Shown one piece after another: positions 1 to 8,516 of a stretch of 64,000 nucleotides of DNA; position 1 is the stretch's first letter, and each line of letters starts with the position of its first letter. A program made the translations under genes and the position numbers. The notes beneath the pieces are model-generated. The model saw nothing but the letters and a program-made list of their open reading frames with translations. It did no database searches and was not told the DNA's origin. Origin of the DNA: Croceicoccus sediminis (GTDB lineage: Bacteria > Pseudomonadota > Alphaproteobacteria > Sphingomonadales > Sphingomonadaceae); contig NZ_SUNC01000002.1 of assembly GCF_007570835.1 (NCBI RefSeq), positions 186,001 to 250,000 on the forward strand. Direction: 5' to 3'.

Positions 1-129
1 GCCGGTCCCTTCGGTCACGAAAAGCGGCCAGATCAGGTCGCCCGGGGTCAAAACGGTTTCGCGCAGCATCGCGCGGCTCCACGCGGTGGCACGGGTGCGG
101 CGCATGCGAAGATTGGGATAGGTGCTCAT
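1..129 (-). CDS. hemB: Delta-aminolevulinic acid dehydratase (porphobilinogen synthase), N-terminal part only
   Basis: The gene runs off the left edge; only the first 43 codons are present. The ATG-initiated peptide carries [10 protein letters not shown], then a run of arginines and [12 protein letters not shown], matching the conserved start of HemB (a YPxxRxRRxR block, then DLIxPLFVxEG). HemB condenses two 5-aminolevulinates to porphobilinogen in cytoplasmic haem synthesis. The metal and Schiff-base residues lie outside the window. It follows the M23 peptidase gene by about 50 bp on the same strand. Two other haem genes, hemJ and hemE, lie about 20 kb away. Confidence 0.88.
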   Translation of the reverse strand, partial: MSTYPNLRMRRTRATAWSRAMLRETVLTPGDLIWPLFVTEGTG

Positions 130-180
130 GGCGCAGTCTCCTGCCCCTTTGCCCATGTCGAACGCAAGTGGCTTGTCGCC

Positions 181-1797
181 TCAGGCCGCGTTGGACAGGC
201 GATCGATCTCGCGCACGGGCTGCTCCGGTTCCTCGCTTTTTGGTGCCAGTGCTTCGAGCGCTGCCCCCGGTTTCACCGACTTCAAGTCGCGAAGATGGGC
301 GCGAAATTCCTGCAGCTCGCTGCTGGAAAGCTGGGCGCGCACCACGAACTGCACCGATAGCGGGTCGATATTCTTGCCGTTGCGATAAAGCTCGTAATGC
401 AGGTGCGGACCGGTGGAGAGGCCGGTGGACCCGGCATAGCCGATGACCTGCCCGCGCTTCACCCGCTGCCCGCGCGACACGGCGAAACGCGACATGTGGG
501 CATAGCCCGACTGCAACCCACCGCCGTGGCTCAACTTGACGAAGTTGCCATAACCGCCGTTGCGGCCCGCAAAGGCAACCGTGCCATCGGTCACGGCATA
601 GATCGGCTGTCCGGTGCGGGCACGGAAATCAACGCCCTTGTGCATGCGTTTGTAGCGCAGGATCGGATGACGCCGCATGCCATAACGCGAGGTAATCGCG
701 CCGTTCGTGGGCGAAACGAGACCGGTGCGCAGCTCGCCCTGTCCGTTCGCGTCGTAGAACTTGCCGTCCTTGCCCCAGCGCAGCATTTGCGCCTTGGCCG
801 TGCCGCGGCGCGAAAGCCCGGCAAACTGGACGTCGCCCACTTCGACTTCGCCGGTTTCGGCGCGCTTGTAGGCGATGATGATGTCGAAATCGTCATCGGC
901 GCCGACTTCGCGGTCAAGGTCGATCGCCTCGTCCAGCGCCTTCAGGTACTGCTGCACCGCACGCGCCGGTGCACCCGCCGCGCGGGCCGAACGGTAAAGG
1001 CCCGATCCCACCTTGCCGGTGATGCGCAGCGGGGTTTCATCAACCCGGATCACCCGCTTTTCCAGCGCGAGCGGGCCGCCCTCGCGGTCAAGCGTCAACT
1101 GAAGGTCGAAACGGGCACGGAAAGTGAGGTTTTCGAGCGGCCTGGGATCGCTCGGCGAAGCGCGCCGGCCGAGCAGGAGCTTGAAGCCAGTGCCGCTCTC
1201 GATGTCCTCAACCGGGAAAGCGCTGCCGATCAGTTCCTCCGCCCGCGCGGCATCGCCCGCACCGACACCGGCACGGCGCAGCATCGCGGCCAGCGAATCT
1301 TCGGAACCGAACGTCGCGGTCAGTTCGACGGCGGGACGTTCGGGAGCACTGGCCAGCGGCACGACCAGGCGCGAAGGCCCCATGCGTCGGCCCGTGTCCG
1401 CGCCCAGCGCCAGCGGCGTGATCATCTGGCTGCGGTATTCGTCACGCTCTTCCTCCGTCAGGTCGACTTCGGGCGCGGCCTGGACGGCGTTGAAATCGGG
1501 CCATAGCGCCAGCGCCAGCGCGATGAGGACGAGCATGAAGGCAAGGCTGCGATACCAGCGCGGCGATCCGATGCCGGAACCGAGGTCGGAAACCCAGGGT
1601 TCCTCCTCTCCGCCCTTCAGGCCGAACTGACGCAGCACGGTGCCGAGGTCGCGTTTCTCGACCTCTTCCGTCTTTCCGTCGTCCGGCTTTGCGATATGCG
1701 GTGCCTGCACCGCGCGCCTCCTCGTCGTGGGTTCGTGGACCTGCGCGCAGATACGATCCTTTGCCTGCGCGCGGCACGGGTTAACGCGTTGGCCCAA
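181..1797 (-). CDS. Membrane-anchored M23 (LytM) family peptidase
   Basis: A putative cell-wall endopeptidase cleaving peptidoglycan cross-links in the periplasm. The frame gives 538 residues: a polar N-terminus, one membrane segment at about 84-100, a long periplasmic linker, and a C-terminal LytM domain at about 370-475. The zinc ligands are intact: His and Asp in MHKGVDF, and the HLHYE motif. A glycine-rich NGGYGNFV strand lies between them. The upstream end begins at a TTG and no strong ATG start is visible, so the true start may be internal to the first ~55 codons. This is the most complete of three LytM-domain proteins in the window. Family assignment is firm; substrate is inferred. Confidence 0.88.
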   Translation of the reverse strand: MGQRVNPCRAQAKDRICAQVHEPTTRRRAVQAPHIAKPDDGKTEEVEKRDLGTVLRQFGLKGGEEEPWVSDLGSGIGSPRWYRSLAFMLVLIALALALWPDFNAVQAAPEVDLTEEERDEYRSQMITPLALGADTGRRMGPSRLVVPLASAPERPAVELTATFGSEDSLAAMLRRAGVGAGDAARAEELIGSAFPVEDIESGTGFKLLLGRRASPSDPRPLENLTFRARFDLQLTLDREGGPLALEKRVIRVDETPLRITGKVGSGLYRSARAAGAPARAVQQYLKALDEAIDLDREVGADDDFDIIIAYKRAETGEVEVGDVQFAGLSRRGTAKAQMLRWGKDGKFYDANGQGELRTGLVSPTNGAITSRYGMRRHPILRYKRMHKGVDFRARTGQPIYAVTDGTVAFAGRNGGYGNFVKLSHGGGLQSGYAHMSRFAVSRGQRVKRGQVIGYAGSTGLSTGPHLHYELYRNGKNIDPLSVQFVVRAQLSSSELQEFRAHLRDLKSVKPGAALEALAPKSEEPEQPVREIDRLSNAA

Positions 1798-1960
1798 AAC
1801 ATGCCTTCCGCAAAGTTGATGAAGTGCTGCTTCAACAGGCCTGCGCGACGAACTGCCGCAGGGCTGCGACGAATGGTGGGGTGCTTGCCGTCAATCGCGG
1901 GTGATGAGCATGGCAGGCCTCCTTGTCGCGCCGCCTTGCGACTGCCAAGTTAGGCAAGTG

Positions 1961-4603
1961 ATGAACCGCGCAGCCCCCGACGGCCGCACCGTCAAGGCCG
2001 TGCTCGGCCCGACCAATACCGGCAAGACCCACCTCGCCGTCGAACGGCTCTGCGCGCATTCCAGCGGGCAGATCGGCTTTCCGCTGCGCCTCTTGGCGCG
2101 CGAGGTCTATGACCGCGTCGTTGCCATCAAGGGCCCGGACCGGGTCGCGCTGATCACAGGCGAGGAACGGATCGAGCCGCCCAATGCGCGCTGGAAGCTC
2201 TGCACGGTCGAGGCGATGGACCGCGATGCCGATCTCGCCTTCGTGGCGGTGGACGAGGCGCAGCTGGGCGCGGACCGTGAACGCGGCCATGTCTTTACCG
2301 ACCGCATGCTGAACGCCCGTGGGCGAGAGGAAACGATGATCCTCGGCTCCTCGGCCCTGACCCCGATGGTCGAGCAACTGGTGCCCGAGGCCGAGATCGT
2401 CACGCGCCCGCGCTTTTCCACGCTGACTCATGCCGGAAGCCTGAAGCTGTCCCGCCTGCCGCCGCGCAGTGCGGTCGTCGCCTTCAGCGCAGAGGAAGTC
2501 TACACCGTCGCCGAAATGCTGCGCCGGTTCCGCGGGGGCGCTGCCGTTGTCATGGGCGCGCTCAGCCCGCAGACCCGCAACAAGCAGGTCGAGATGTTCC
2601 AGTCGGGCGAAGTCGACTACATCGTCGCGACCGACGCCATCGGCATGGGCCTCAACCTCGATGTCGCCCACGTCGCTTTTGCCGGCCTTGCCAAGTTCGA
2701 CGGCCAGCGCCGCCGCCGCCTGACCATCGCCGAAATGGCCCAGATCGCGGGCCGCGCCGGACGGCACCAGAAGGACGGCACTTTCGGCACGCTAGCGGGC
2801 GAACGCGGGGCGGAATTTTCCGAAGACGAAGTCCACGCGATCGAGGAACACATCTTCCCGCCGATCGAGAAGATGATGTGGCGCGACGCGCGGCCTCGGC
2901 TCGATTCGGTGGATGTCCTGATCGATGACCTGTCCGCCCCGCCCCACGACCCGGCCCTTGCGCCCGCACCTGAAGCCATCGACCTTGCCGTTGCGCGAAT
3001 CCTGTCCGAAAGCCCGAAAGTACGCGAACGCGCGAAGGGCAAGGCCATGGTCGCCCGGTTCTGGGATGCCTGCTCGCTCCCCGATTTCCGGTCCTTGGGC
3101 GCGGAAAACCATGCCCGCTTCGTCGCGCGCCTGTGGGATGACCTGTCCGAAGGCACCGGCAGGCTGGGGCACGATTACGTCGCGGGGATGATCGCGCACC
3201 TTGACGATGCGCGCGGCGATATCGACACTTTGCAGGGACGGATTGCCGCAATCCGTTCATGGGCCTACATCGCGCAGCGTCCGGACTGGGTCCGCGACCG
3301 TGAAGACATGGCCGATCGGGCCCGCACGGTCGAAGCAAAGCTTTCGGATGCCCTGCACCAGCGGTTGACCGAGCGGTTCGTGAATCGCCGTACCGCCGTA
3401 TTGATGAAGAAACTGGGCGACACCGCACTATTGCCGGTGACGCTTGGAGAAGGAGGAGCCGTAATGGTCGACGGCGAGGAAATCGGGAAACTCGAAGGAT
3501 TTCGCTTCGATGTCGATCCCCAGGCACGGCTTGAAACCCGGCGGCTGCTTCTGGCCGCGGCGGAGAAACACTTGCCCGCACTGCTGAACGAACGTGCCGA
3601 TGCGTTGATCGCGGATTGCGAGAACCGGGGCGAGGATCTGGCATGGACCGGCGATACGGTCAGCTGGCTGGATCAGCCGGTCGCCAAACTGATCGCGGGC
3701 CGCCGCCTGCTGGAGCCGCAAGTGAAGCTGGCGCCGGGGCTCAACGCACTCGACGCGCCGCTGCGTGCGAAGATCGAGAAGGCTTTGCAGGGCTGGCTGG
3801 AAGGCGAGATCGCCGTACGGCTGAAGCCGCTGGTGAAGCTGTCGAAAGCGGCCGAAGAGGCCGAGGCGGGAACCGAGCTTCGCGCGCTTGCCATCGCGCT
3901 GCACGATGCGGGCGGCGCGGTTTCGCGCAAGGACAGCGGTGTCGGCAAGCTCGACCCGGACAAGCGTTCGCGCCTGCGCCGCCTGGGCGTGCAAGTAGGC
4001 GCGCTCGACGTATTCGTGCCCGCGATGGCCAAGGCATCGACGCTTGAGGCATGGCGCGCATTGGCGGAACTGGGCGGCATGAAGACCCGTCCCGTCGCCA
4101 CCGAAATGCAGGCGATCCTGCCCGTAAAGGGCGCGCCGCCGCTGTTCTACCGCCGTGTCGGGCAACAGAACGTACGCGTGGATCTTGCCGAACGGCTGGT
4201 ACACGGCGCGCACCAGCGCCGCGCGCGTTGGGCAGGCGATGCCCCGCCCCGCCGCCGCAAGGGCAAGGAAGGCGAAAAGCCTGCAGAGCCGGTGCGCTTC
4301 GCGCTGGACCCCTCGATGGCGCTGTCGATGGGCCTGACGCCGGAAACCTATACCGAGCTACTGCGGCAAGCGGGCTTTACGGCCCAGCCGCCCGCAGAGC
4401 TTGGCGAAGGCACCTTCGGCCCGCCCGAACCGCCGCTGTGGCGCTGGCGTCCGCGCCGTGACGGTGCCCCGCGCGGGAATGATCGTGGCCGCGGCAGGAA
4501 CGACGGACGCAAGGGCGGTCGCGGCCCGCGTGGGCGGCGCGAGCCGGAACCGAAGGTGGTCGAGGGCAATCCCTTCGCATCGCTGGCGGAGCTTATCCGC
4601 TAA
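1961..4603 (+). CDS. SUV3-like ATP-dependent helicase
   Basis: A superfamily-2 nucleic-acid helicase resembling mitochondrial SUV3 and related alphaproteobacterial proteins. From ATG 1961 it is 880 residues. Walker A is GPTNTGKT at 16-23, the DEAQ box is at about 98-101, and motif VI QIAGRAGR is at about 261-268. A long helical region follows, and a Gly/Arg-rich basic tail of about 40 residues ends the protein, suggesting RNA binding. A GTG start 60 bp upstream is possible, but those 20 residues are unlike the family, whose start lies close to the P-loop. The stop overlaps the ATG of the S4 gene by one base, so the two are translationally linked. An RNA-remodelling role is inferred. Confidence 0.87.
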   Translation: MNRAAPDGRTVKAVLGPTNTGKTHLAVERLCAHSSGQIGFPLRLLAREVYDRVVAIKGPDRVALITGEERIEPPNARWKLCTVEAMDRDADLAFVAVDEAQLGADRERGHVFTDRMLNARGREETMILGSSALTPMVEQLVPEAEIVTRPRFSTLTHAGSLKLSRLPPRSAVVAFSAEEVYTVAEMLRRFRGGAAVVMGALSPQTRNKQVEMFQSGEVDYIVATDAIGMGLNLDVAHVAFAGLAKFDGQRRRRLTIAEMAQIAGRAGRHQKDGTFGTLAGERGAEFSEDEVHAIEEHIFPPIEKMMWRDARPRLDSVDVLIDDLSAPPHDPALAPAPEAIDLAVARILSESPKVRERAKGKAMVARFWDACSLPDFRSLGAENHARFVARLWDDLSEGTGRLGHDYVAGMIAHLDDARGDIDTLQGRIAAIRSWAYIAQRPDWVRDREDMADRARTVEAKLSDALHQRLTERFVNRRTAVLMKKLGDTALLPVTLGEGGAVMVDGEEIGKLEGFRFDVDPQARLETRRLLLAAAEKHLPALLNERADALIADCENRGEDLAWTGDTVSWLDQPVAKLIAGRRLLEPQVKLAPGLNALDAPLRAKIEKALQGWLEGEIAVRLKPLVKLSKAAEEAEAGTELRALAIALHDAGGAVSRKDSGVGKLDPDKRSRLRRLGVQVGALDVFVPAMAKASTLEAWRALAELGGMKTRPVATEMQAILPVKGAPPLFYRRVGQQNVRVDLAERLVHGAHQRRARWAGDAPPRRRKGKEGEKPAEPVRFALDPSMALSMGLTPETYTELLRQAGFTAQPPAELGEGTFGPPEPPLWRWRPRRDGAPRGNDRGRGRNDGRKGGRGPRGRREPEPKVVEGNPFASLAELIR

Positions 4604-4926
4604 TGGCAAGGCAGGTCGTTCCGGCGCGCGAGACGCGGCGGATCGATCGCCTGTTGTGGATGCTGCGCCTGACGCGAACGCGCGGCGCGGCGCAGGACCT
4701 GGTCTGCGAAGGTCACGTGCGGGTAAACGGGCGGCGCGTCCTGCGCTGTTCGCAGGCCATCGCCATTGGCGACATCGTCACCCTGCCGCTTGGCGAGATG
4801 GTCAGGATCATCGAAATTCTCGACCTGCCCAGCCGCCGCGGGCCGCCGGTTGAAGCCAGCGCGCAGTTCCGCGACCATACGCCCGGCGTAAATGCAAGCG
4901 TTTCGCAAGAAGGCGAGGCGTCTTGA
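4603..4926 (+). CDS. S4-domain RNA-binding protein (Hsp15-like)
   Basis: This 107-residue protein has an N-terminal S4 fold (about residues 12-60: RIDRLLWMLRLTRTRG, then VCEGHVRVNG and GDIVTLPLG). In Hsp15 this domain binds stalled 50S subunits carrying nascent peptide. The start codon overlaps the stop of the helicase gene (TAATG), so the two are very likely co-translated, consistent with a joint role on RNA or ribosomes. The C-terminal 40 residues are polar and unremarkable. The general RNA-binding call is firm; the Hsp15 role is inferred from the domain. Confidence 0.82.
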   Translation: MARQVVPARETRRIDRLLWMLRLTRTRGAAQDLVCEGHVRVNGRRVLRCSQAIAIGDIVTLPLGEMVRIIEILDLPSRRGPPVEASAQFRDHTPGVNASVSQEGEAS

Positions 4927-4974
4927 CGAACCGGAACGCCCTGCATAGCAGCGGGATCAACGGCTCTAGCTTTT

Positions 4975-4992
4975 GCCTGCCGCCTGGCAGGC
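4975..4992 (+). repeat. Hairpin in the fdxA leader
   Basis: A perfect 7-bp inverted repeat (GCCTGCC, loop GCCT, GGCAGGC) lies about 27 bp before the fdxA ATG. No T-tract follows, so it is not a typical intrinsic terminator. It could insulate fdxA from upstream transcripts or act in its leader RNA. Confidence 0.5.
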
Positions 4993-5019
4993 CACGATAA
5001 CACGGGGAAGCCACGCGAA

Positions 5020-5358
5020 ATGACTTACGTCGTCACCGATGCCTGCATCAAATGCAAATACATGGACTGCGTGGAAGTGTGCCCGGTGGACTGCTTCTAC
5101 GAGGGCGAGAACATGCTCGTCATCAATCCCAGCGAGTGCATCGACTGCGGCGTTTGCGAACCCGAGTGCCCGGCCGAAGCGATCCTTCCCGATACCGAGA
5201 ACGGCCTGGAAAAGTGGCTTGAGCTGAATACCAAGTATTCGGCCGAATGGCCCAACATCACGGCCGCCAAGGACGCGCCCGCCGATGCGGACGAGCACAA
5301 GGGCGAAGAAGGCAAGTTCGACAAGTACTTCTCGGCAGAGCCCGGCGAAGGCGATTGA
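5020..5358 (+). CDS. fdxA: FdxA-type 3Fe-4S/4Fe-4S ferredoxin
   Basis: A soluble electron carrier of 112 residues. The N-terminal half has the seven-iron ferredoxin pattern: CIKCKYMDC then CP and DC, followed by [12 protein letters not shown] for the second cluster. The length, the PVDCFYEG signature and the acidic C-terminal extension ([13 protein letters not shown]) match the FdxA family of alphaproteobacteria. A GGGGAAG ribosome site precedes the ATG. It is flanked by hairpins at 4975 and 5364-5454 and probably forms its own transcript or the end of the helicase-S4 run. Electron partners are not shown by the context. Confidence 0.93.
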   Translation: MTYVVTDACIKCKYMDCVEVCPVDCFYEGENMLVINPSECIDCGVCEPECPAEAILPDTENGLEKWLELNTKYSAEWPNITAAKDAPADADEHKGEEGKFDKYFSAEPGEGD

Positions 5359-5363
5359 TCCAG

Positions 5364-5454
5364 CTCGCGCGGGGCGCGAGTCGCCTCGCGGTCGGATCCT
5401 CCGACGACATGGTATGCAAGTCCTTGTGATCGCTTGTTGCGAGCGTTCGCAACA
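5364..5454. repeat. Three consecutive inverted repeats after fdxA
   Basis: The 311-bp gap between fdxA and carD contains no gene. Its first 100 bases hold three perfect inverted repeats: CTCGCGC/GCGCGAG with a 3-nt loop (5364-5380), GTCGGA/TCCGAC with a 3-nt loop (5391-5405), and TGTTGCGA/TCGCAACA with a 4-nt loop (5435-5454). None has a following T-run. They may form a structured 3' end of the fdxA mRNA; the last could also be an operator. I see nothing identifiable from about 5460 to the carD start. Confidence 0.5.
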
Positions 5455-5669
5455 GGATTCGCATTTTCAGTCAGATTGTGGTAAAACTCCACCCAAGCTG
5501 GTGGCGTAGTGCCGCCTGCTGCCGTCAGGAAAGGCGAAATTCCCGCGAGGTGTGCACAAATCGGGCCGTGATTATCGGCGCGAGGGACATTGCACTCCAT
5601 CGCTTCGTGCCCTGCCCCAAGGGTCCGTCGTCGAATCGCGGGACGATCACGCCATAGAAAGGACAATGC

Positions 5670-6197
5670 ATGACTGCCAAGGCTCCTGCCTTCGACGTCG
5701 GAGACTATGTCGTTTACCCAAAACACGGCGTTGGCCGTGTGATCGAGCTGCAAAGCCAGGAAATCGCGGGCATGCAGCTGGAACTCTACGTTCTGCGGTT
5801 CGAGAAGGAGCGCATGACGCTCCGCGTTCCCGTCAACAAGGTCGAATCGATCGGCATGCGCAAGCTGTCGTCCGACAAGACCCTGCGTGAGGCGATGGAC
5901 GTGCTGAAGTCGAAGCCCAAGGTAAAGCGCACCATGTGGTCGCGCCGCGCCCAGGAATACGAAGCGAAGATCAATTCGGGCGACCTCGTGTCGATCGCCG
6001 AAGTGACCCGCGACCTGTTCCGCGCCGACGATCAGCCGGAACAGTCCTATTCGGAACGCCAGATCTTCGAAGCCGCGTCCAGCCGCCTTGCGCGCGAACT
6101 GGCCGCGATGGAAAAGACCGACGAACCGGCTGCTCTCGCCAAGATCCTCGAGATCCTGAACGAGTATGCGCCCAAGTACTACGAACAGCCCGCCTGA
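5670..6197 (+). CDS. CarD family transcriptional regulator
   Basis: CarD proteins bind the RNA polymerase beta subunit and promoter DNA and stabilise open complexes, notably at rRNA and stress promoters. This 175-residue protein has the N-terminal RNAP-interaction (Tudor-like) module at about 8-65 (GDYVVYPKHGVGRVI, LRFEKERMTLRVPV) and a helical C-terminal DNA-binding part (RRAQEYEAKI, EAASSRLARELA). An AAAGGA ribosome site precedes the ATG. A strong terminator follows immediately, so this is probably a single-gene unit with its promoter in the preceding hairpin-bearing gap. Confidence 0.94.
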   Translation: MTAKAPAFDVGDYVVYPKHGVGRVIELQSQEIAGMQLELYVLRFEKERMTLRVPVNKVESIGMRKLSSDKTLREAMDVLKSKPKVKRTMWSRRAQEYEAKINSGDLVSIAEVTRDLFRADDQPEQSYSERQIFEAASSRLARELAAMEKTDEPAALAKILEILNEYAPKYYEQPA

Positions 6198-6227
6198 TCC
6201 CTCATCCGGCGATCTGATCGCGTGAAG

Positions 6228-6256
6228 AGGCCGCCGGGATACCGGCGGCCTTTTTC
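6228..6256 (+). terminator. Intrinsic terminator of carD
   Basis: A perfect 10-bp GC-rich stem (AGGCCGCCGG / CCGGCGGCCT) with a GATA loop is followed by a T-run, about 30 bp after the carD stop codon. Confidence 0.9.
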
Positions 6257-6377
6257 GTTTCCGCCGTTATCGTCGTTCGTCGAGGCGAATCGCCCGCTGG
6301 TCGAGCGGGAGGCCCCCGCCCTTGCCCGCCTACGCCTGCTTGTGTATTACCGTGTTAATACAGTTCAGGAGTATGAG

Positions 6378-7127
6378 ATGTCCCGCAAGTTTCCCTTCGA
6401 CACCATCGGCAAGGCGATCGGCGCGGTTGCCGGGCTCGCGCTGGGCGCAAGCCTTTCGGCCTGCAACGCCGAGAATATTTCCTTCGGCGGCAAGCAGGGC
6501 GTGCCGCTCTCCGAGCTCGACATGAGCGGCGAGGCACCGACCTCTCTCGCACTGGCCGGTCCCGACACGGTCAGGCTGACCGAGGGGGACCGCCTCGTCA
6601 TCGAAGTCGAAGGGTCGCAGGAAATGAAGGATGCCATGCGCTTTCACCTTGAAGGCAAGACGCTGGCCATCATGCGCAGCAAGGACGCACCCAGCGACGA
6701 ACGCGCGACCGTGATGGTCACGATGCCCGCGCCCACCTCACTGGTCATCGCGGGATCGGGCACGGTCCATGCCGCGAAACTGGCCGACAAGGCCGATGTC
6801 ACGATCGCCGGTTCGGGTAGCGCGGAAACAAAGGACATCGCGATCAGCGCGCTGGACGTGAACATCGTCGGTTCCGGCACTTACCGCGCCAGCGGCACGG
6901 CAGGCGCGCTCGACCTCAACATCGCGGGCAGCGGCGATGCCGCGCTTGGCGAGCTGAAGGTCGAAAAGGCCGACATTTCCATCGCAGGATCGGGCAACGG
7001 CGCTTTCCGCTCGGACGGGACGGTCGATGCCTCGATCATGGGATCGGGCAGCGTGAAGGTGAAGGGCCGCGCCAGGTGTGAAGTCTCCTCGATGGGGTCG
7101 GGCAAGCTGATCTGCGAAGAGGCGTAA
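6378..7127 (+). CDS. DUF2807 (GIN domain) lipoprotein
   Basis: A secreted lipoprotein of 249 residues from ATG 6378, which has an AGGAG site seven bases upstream; the longer frame crosses the carD terminator and is rejected. The signal peptide ends at a lipobox-like LSAC. The mature part is a putative head-GIN/DUF2807 beta-solenoid, with the pattern hydrophobic-x-GSG recurring roughly every 20 residues (VIAGSG, TIAGSG, NIVGSG, NIAGSG, SIAGSG, SIMGSG, SSMGSG). Function in this family is unknown; a cell-envelope role is inferred from export. It stands alone between carD and another lipoprotein. Confidence 0.85.
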   Translation: MSRKFPFDTIGKAIGAVAGLALGASLSACNAENISFGGKQGVPLSELDMSGEAPTSLALAGPDTVRLTEGDRLVIEVEGSQEMKDAMRFHLEGKTLAIMRSKDAPSDERATVMVTMPAPTSLVIAGSGTVHAAKLADKADVTIAGSGSAETKDIAISALDVNIVGSGTYRASGTAGALDLNIAGSGDAALGELKVEKADISIAGSGNGAFRSDGTVDASIMGSGSVKVKGRARCEVSSMGSGKLICEEA

Positions 7128-7215
7128 GAATTGCACGGATTGGCGCAGTTCATCACAACGCCATGATAAATCGAATACTCCTCACGCCGGGATCACCGTC
7201 GTGGGGAGTTTTCGC

Positions 7216-7545
7216 ATGCGCCTGAAGCTGGCCGTTCCAGTCCTGCTCTTATCCGCCACAGCCCTGTCCGGCTGTATCGCCAAGACCGCGCTCGACGTGG
7301 CGACCGCGCCCGTCCGCGTCGCCGGCAAGGCCGTGGACTTGGCAACGACAAGTCAATCCGAGGCCGACGAGAAGCGAGGCCGCGAGATCAGGAAGCGCGA
7401 GGAACGTCTGGGTAAGCTTGAGAGGCAGTATGGCAAGGAAATGGCCGACTGCGACCGGGGCGATACCGAAGCCTGCGCCGATGCGCGCGAGACATATTCC
7501 GAAATTCAGGACATCCTGCCGACCATCCCGGTCGAGCGGGACTAG
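7216..7545 (+). CDS. Small predicted lipoprotein
   Basis: A 109-residue protein with a signal peptide ending in the lipobox LSGC, so it is probably lipid-anchored. The rest is charged and partly helical (EKRGREIRKREERLGKLERQYGKEM), with two cysteines near the C-terminus. ATG 7216 is chosen because GGGGA lies eight bases upstream; a GTG at 7201 would add five residues. I do not recognise a named family. Its stop codon shares the tetranucleotide CTAG with the stop of the convergent Sua5-type gene. Confidence 0.72.
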   Translation: MRLKLAVPVLLLSATALSGCIAKTALDVATAPVRVAGKAVDLATTSQSEADEKRGREIRKREERLGKLERQYGKEMADCDRGDTEACADARETYSEIQDILPTIPVERD

Positions 7546-8489
7546 GCCGCGGCGCGGGCCAGCCGGTCGTTGATCGCCACTCCGATTCCCTCATGCGGGA
7601 TCGGGACGATGGCGACACGAGGCCGATGAGCGTGGCTTGCTGCGTGGAGCGCGGCATAAAGGCGCGATGCCGCCTCGGCGAGGTCGCCACGCTCGGACAA
7701 GTTGAAATCGCCGCCGTCTGCTCCGAACCCGATGCGAAACTCATCGTCGCGCGCGTCCCGTGCTTCAAGTCGGACGGGCTTGCCGGGGGCATAGTGGCTG
7801 GCAAGCTGGCCCGGTGCCTCGATCCCCTTGGTATCACCCGCCAGGGCGGGGCCCAGCACCTGCGTGATCTCGTCCTCCGTAACCGGGCCGGGGCGCAGGA
7901 TCTGCCACCCGTTTTCCCGCACGGCGACAATCGTCGATTCAAGCCCGCGCTCGGTCTCTCCGCCATCGAGGACGAGTGGTATGCGCCCCGCAAGCGAAGC
8001 CGCGACGTGGTCCGCGCTAGTCGGGCTGACCCCGCCGCTTCGGTTGGCCGAAGGCGCGGCCAGCGGAGCAGGAGCGGCCATCAGGACCGAGCGCATGACC
8101 GGATGGCTCGGCATGCGTAGCGCGACGGTCGGCAGGTTCGCCGTAACCGCCGGTGCCAGTCCCGAATCGGCCCGCAGCGGCAGGACCATGGTGAGCGATC
8201 CGGGCCAGAAGCGGTCGGCCAGAAGCTTTGCCCGATCGTCGAACACGGCCAACCTTTCGCCCGCGGCAAGATCGGGCACATGGACGATCAGCGGATTGAA
8301 GTCCGGCCTGCCCTTGGCCCGGTAGATTCCGGCCACCGCATCGGCGCTGTCGGCTCTTGCGGCAAGACCGTAGACCGTTTCTGTCGGCAGGGCGACGCAG
8401 GCCCCCTGGTCCAGCAGGCGTACGGCCTCAATGATGCCCGCTTCGTCGGCGGGCAAAACGCGGGGCAGGGATGGATTGGCATCGGTCAT
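7542..8489 (-). CDS. L-threonylcarbamoyladenylate synthase (Sua5 type)
   Basis: This enzyme makes threonylcarbamoyl-AMP from threonine, bicarbonate and ATP, the first step of t6A modification at position 37 of ANN-decoding tRNAs. Of 315 residues, about 15-205 form the YrdC domain (LPTETVYGLAARA, KGRPDFNPLIVHV, APSANRSGG). The remaining 110 residues match the extra Sua5 C-terminal domain (PGQLASHYAPGKPV linker). It is therefore the long Sua5 form, not short TsaC. It is divergent from the DUF815 ATPase gene with only 27 bp between start codons. Confidence 0.93.
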   Translation of the reverse strand: MTDANPSLPRVLPADEAGIIEAVRLLDQGACVALPTETVYGLAARADSADAVAGIYRAKGRPDFNPLIVHVPDLAAGERLAVFDDRAKLLADRFWPGSLTMVLPLRADSGLAPAVTANLPTVALRMPSHPVMRSVLMAAPAPLAAPSANRSGGVSPTSADHVAASLAGRIPLVLDGGETERGLESTIVAVRENGWQILRPGPVTEDEITQVLGPALAGDTKGIEAPGQLASHYAPGKPVRLEARDARDDEFRIGFGADGGDFNLSERGDLAEAASRLYAALHAASHAHRPRVAIVPIPHEGIGVAINDRLARAAA

Positions 8490-8516
8490 CTTGCGTCGCT
8501 ATAGGCGGGATGCCGC

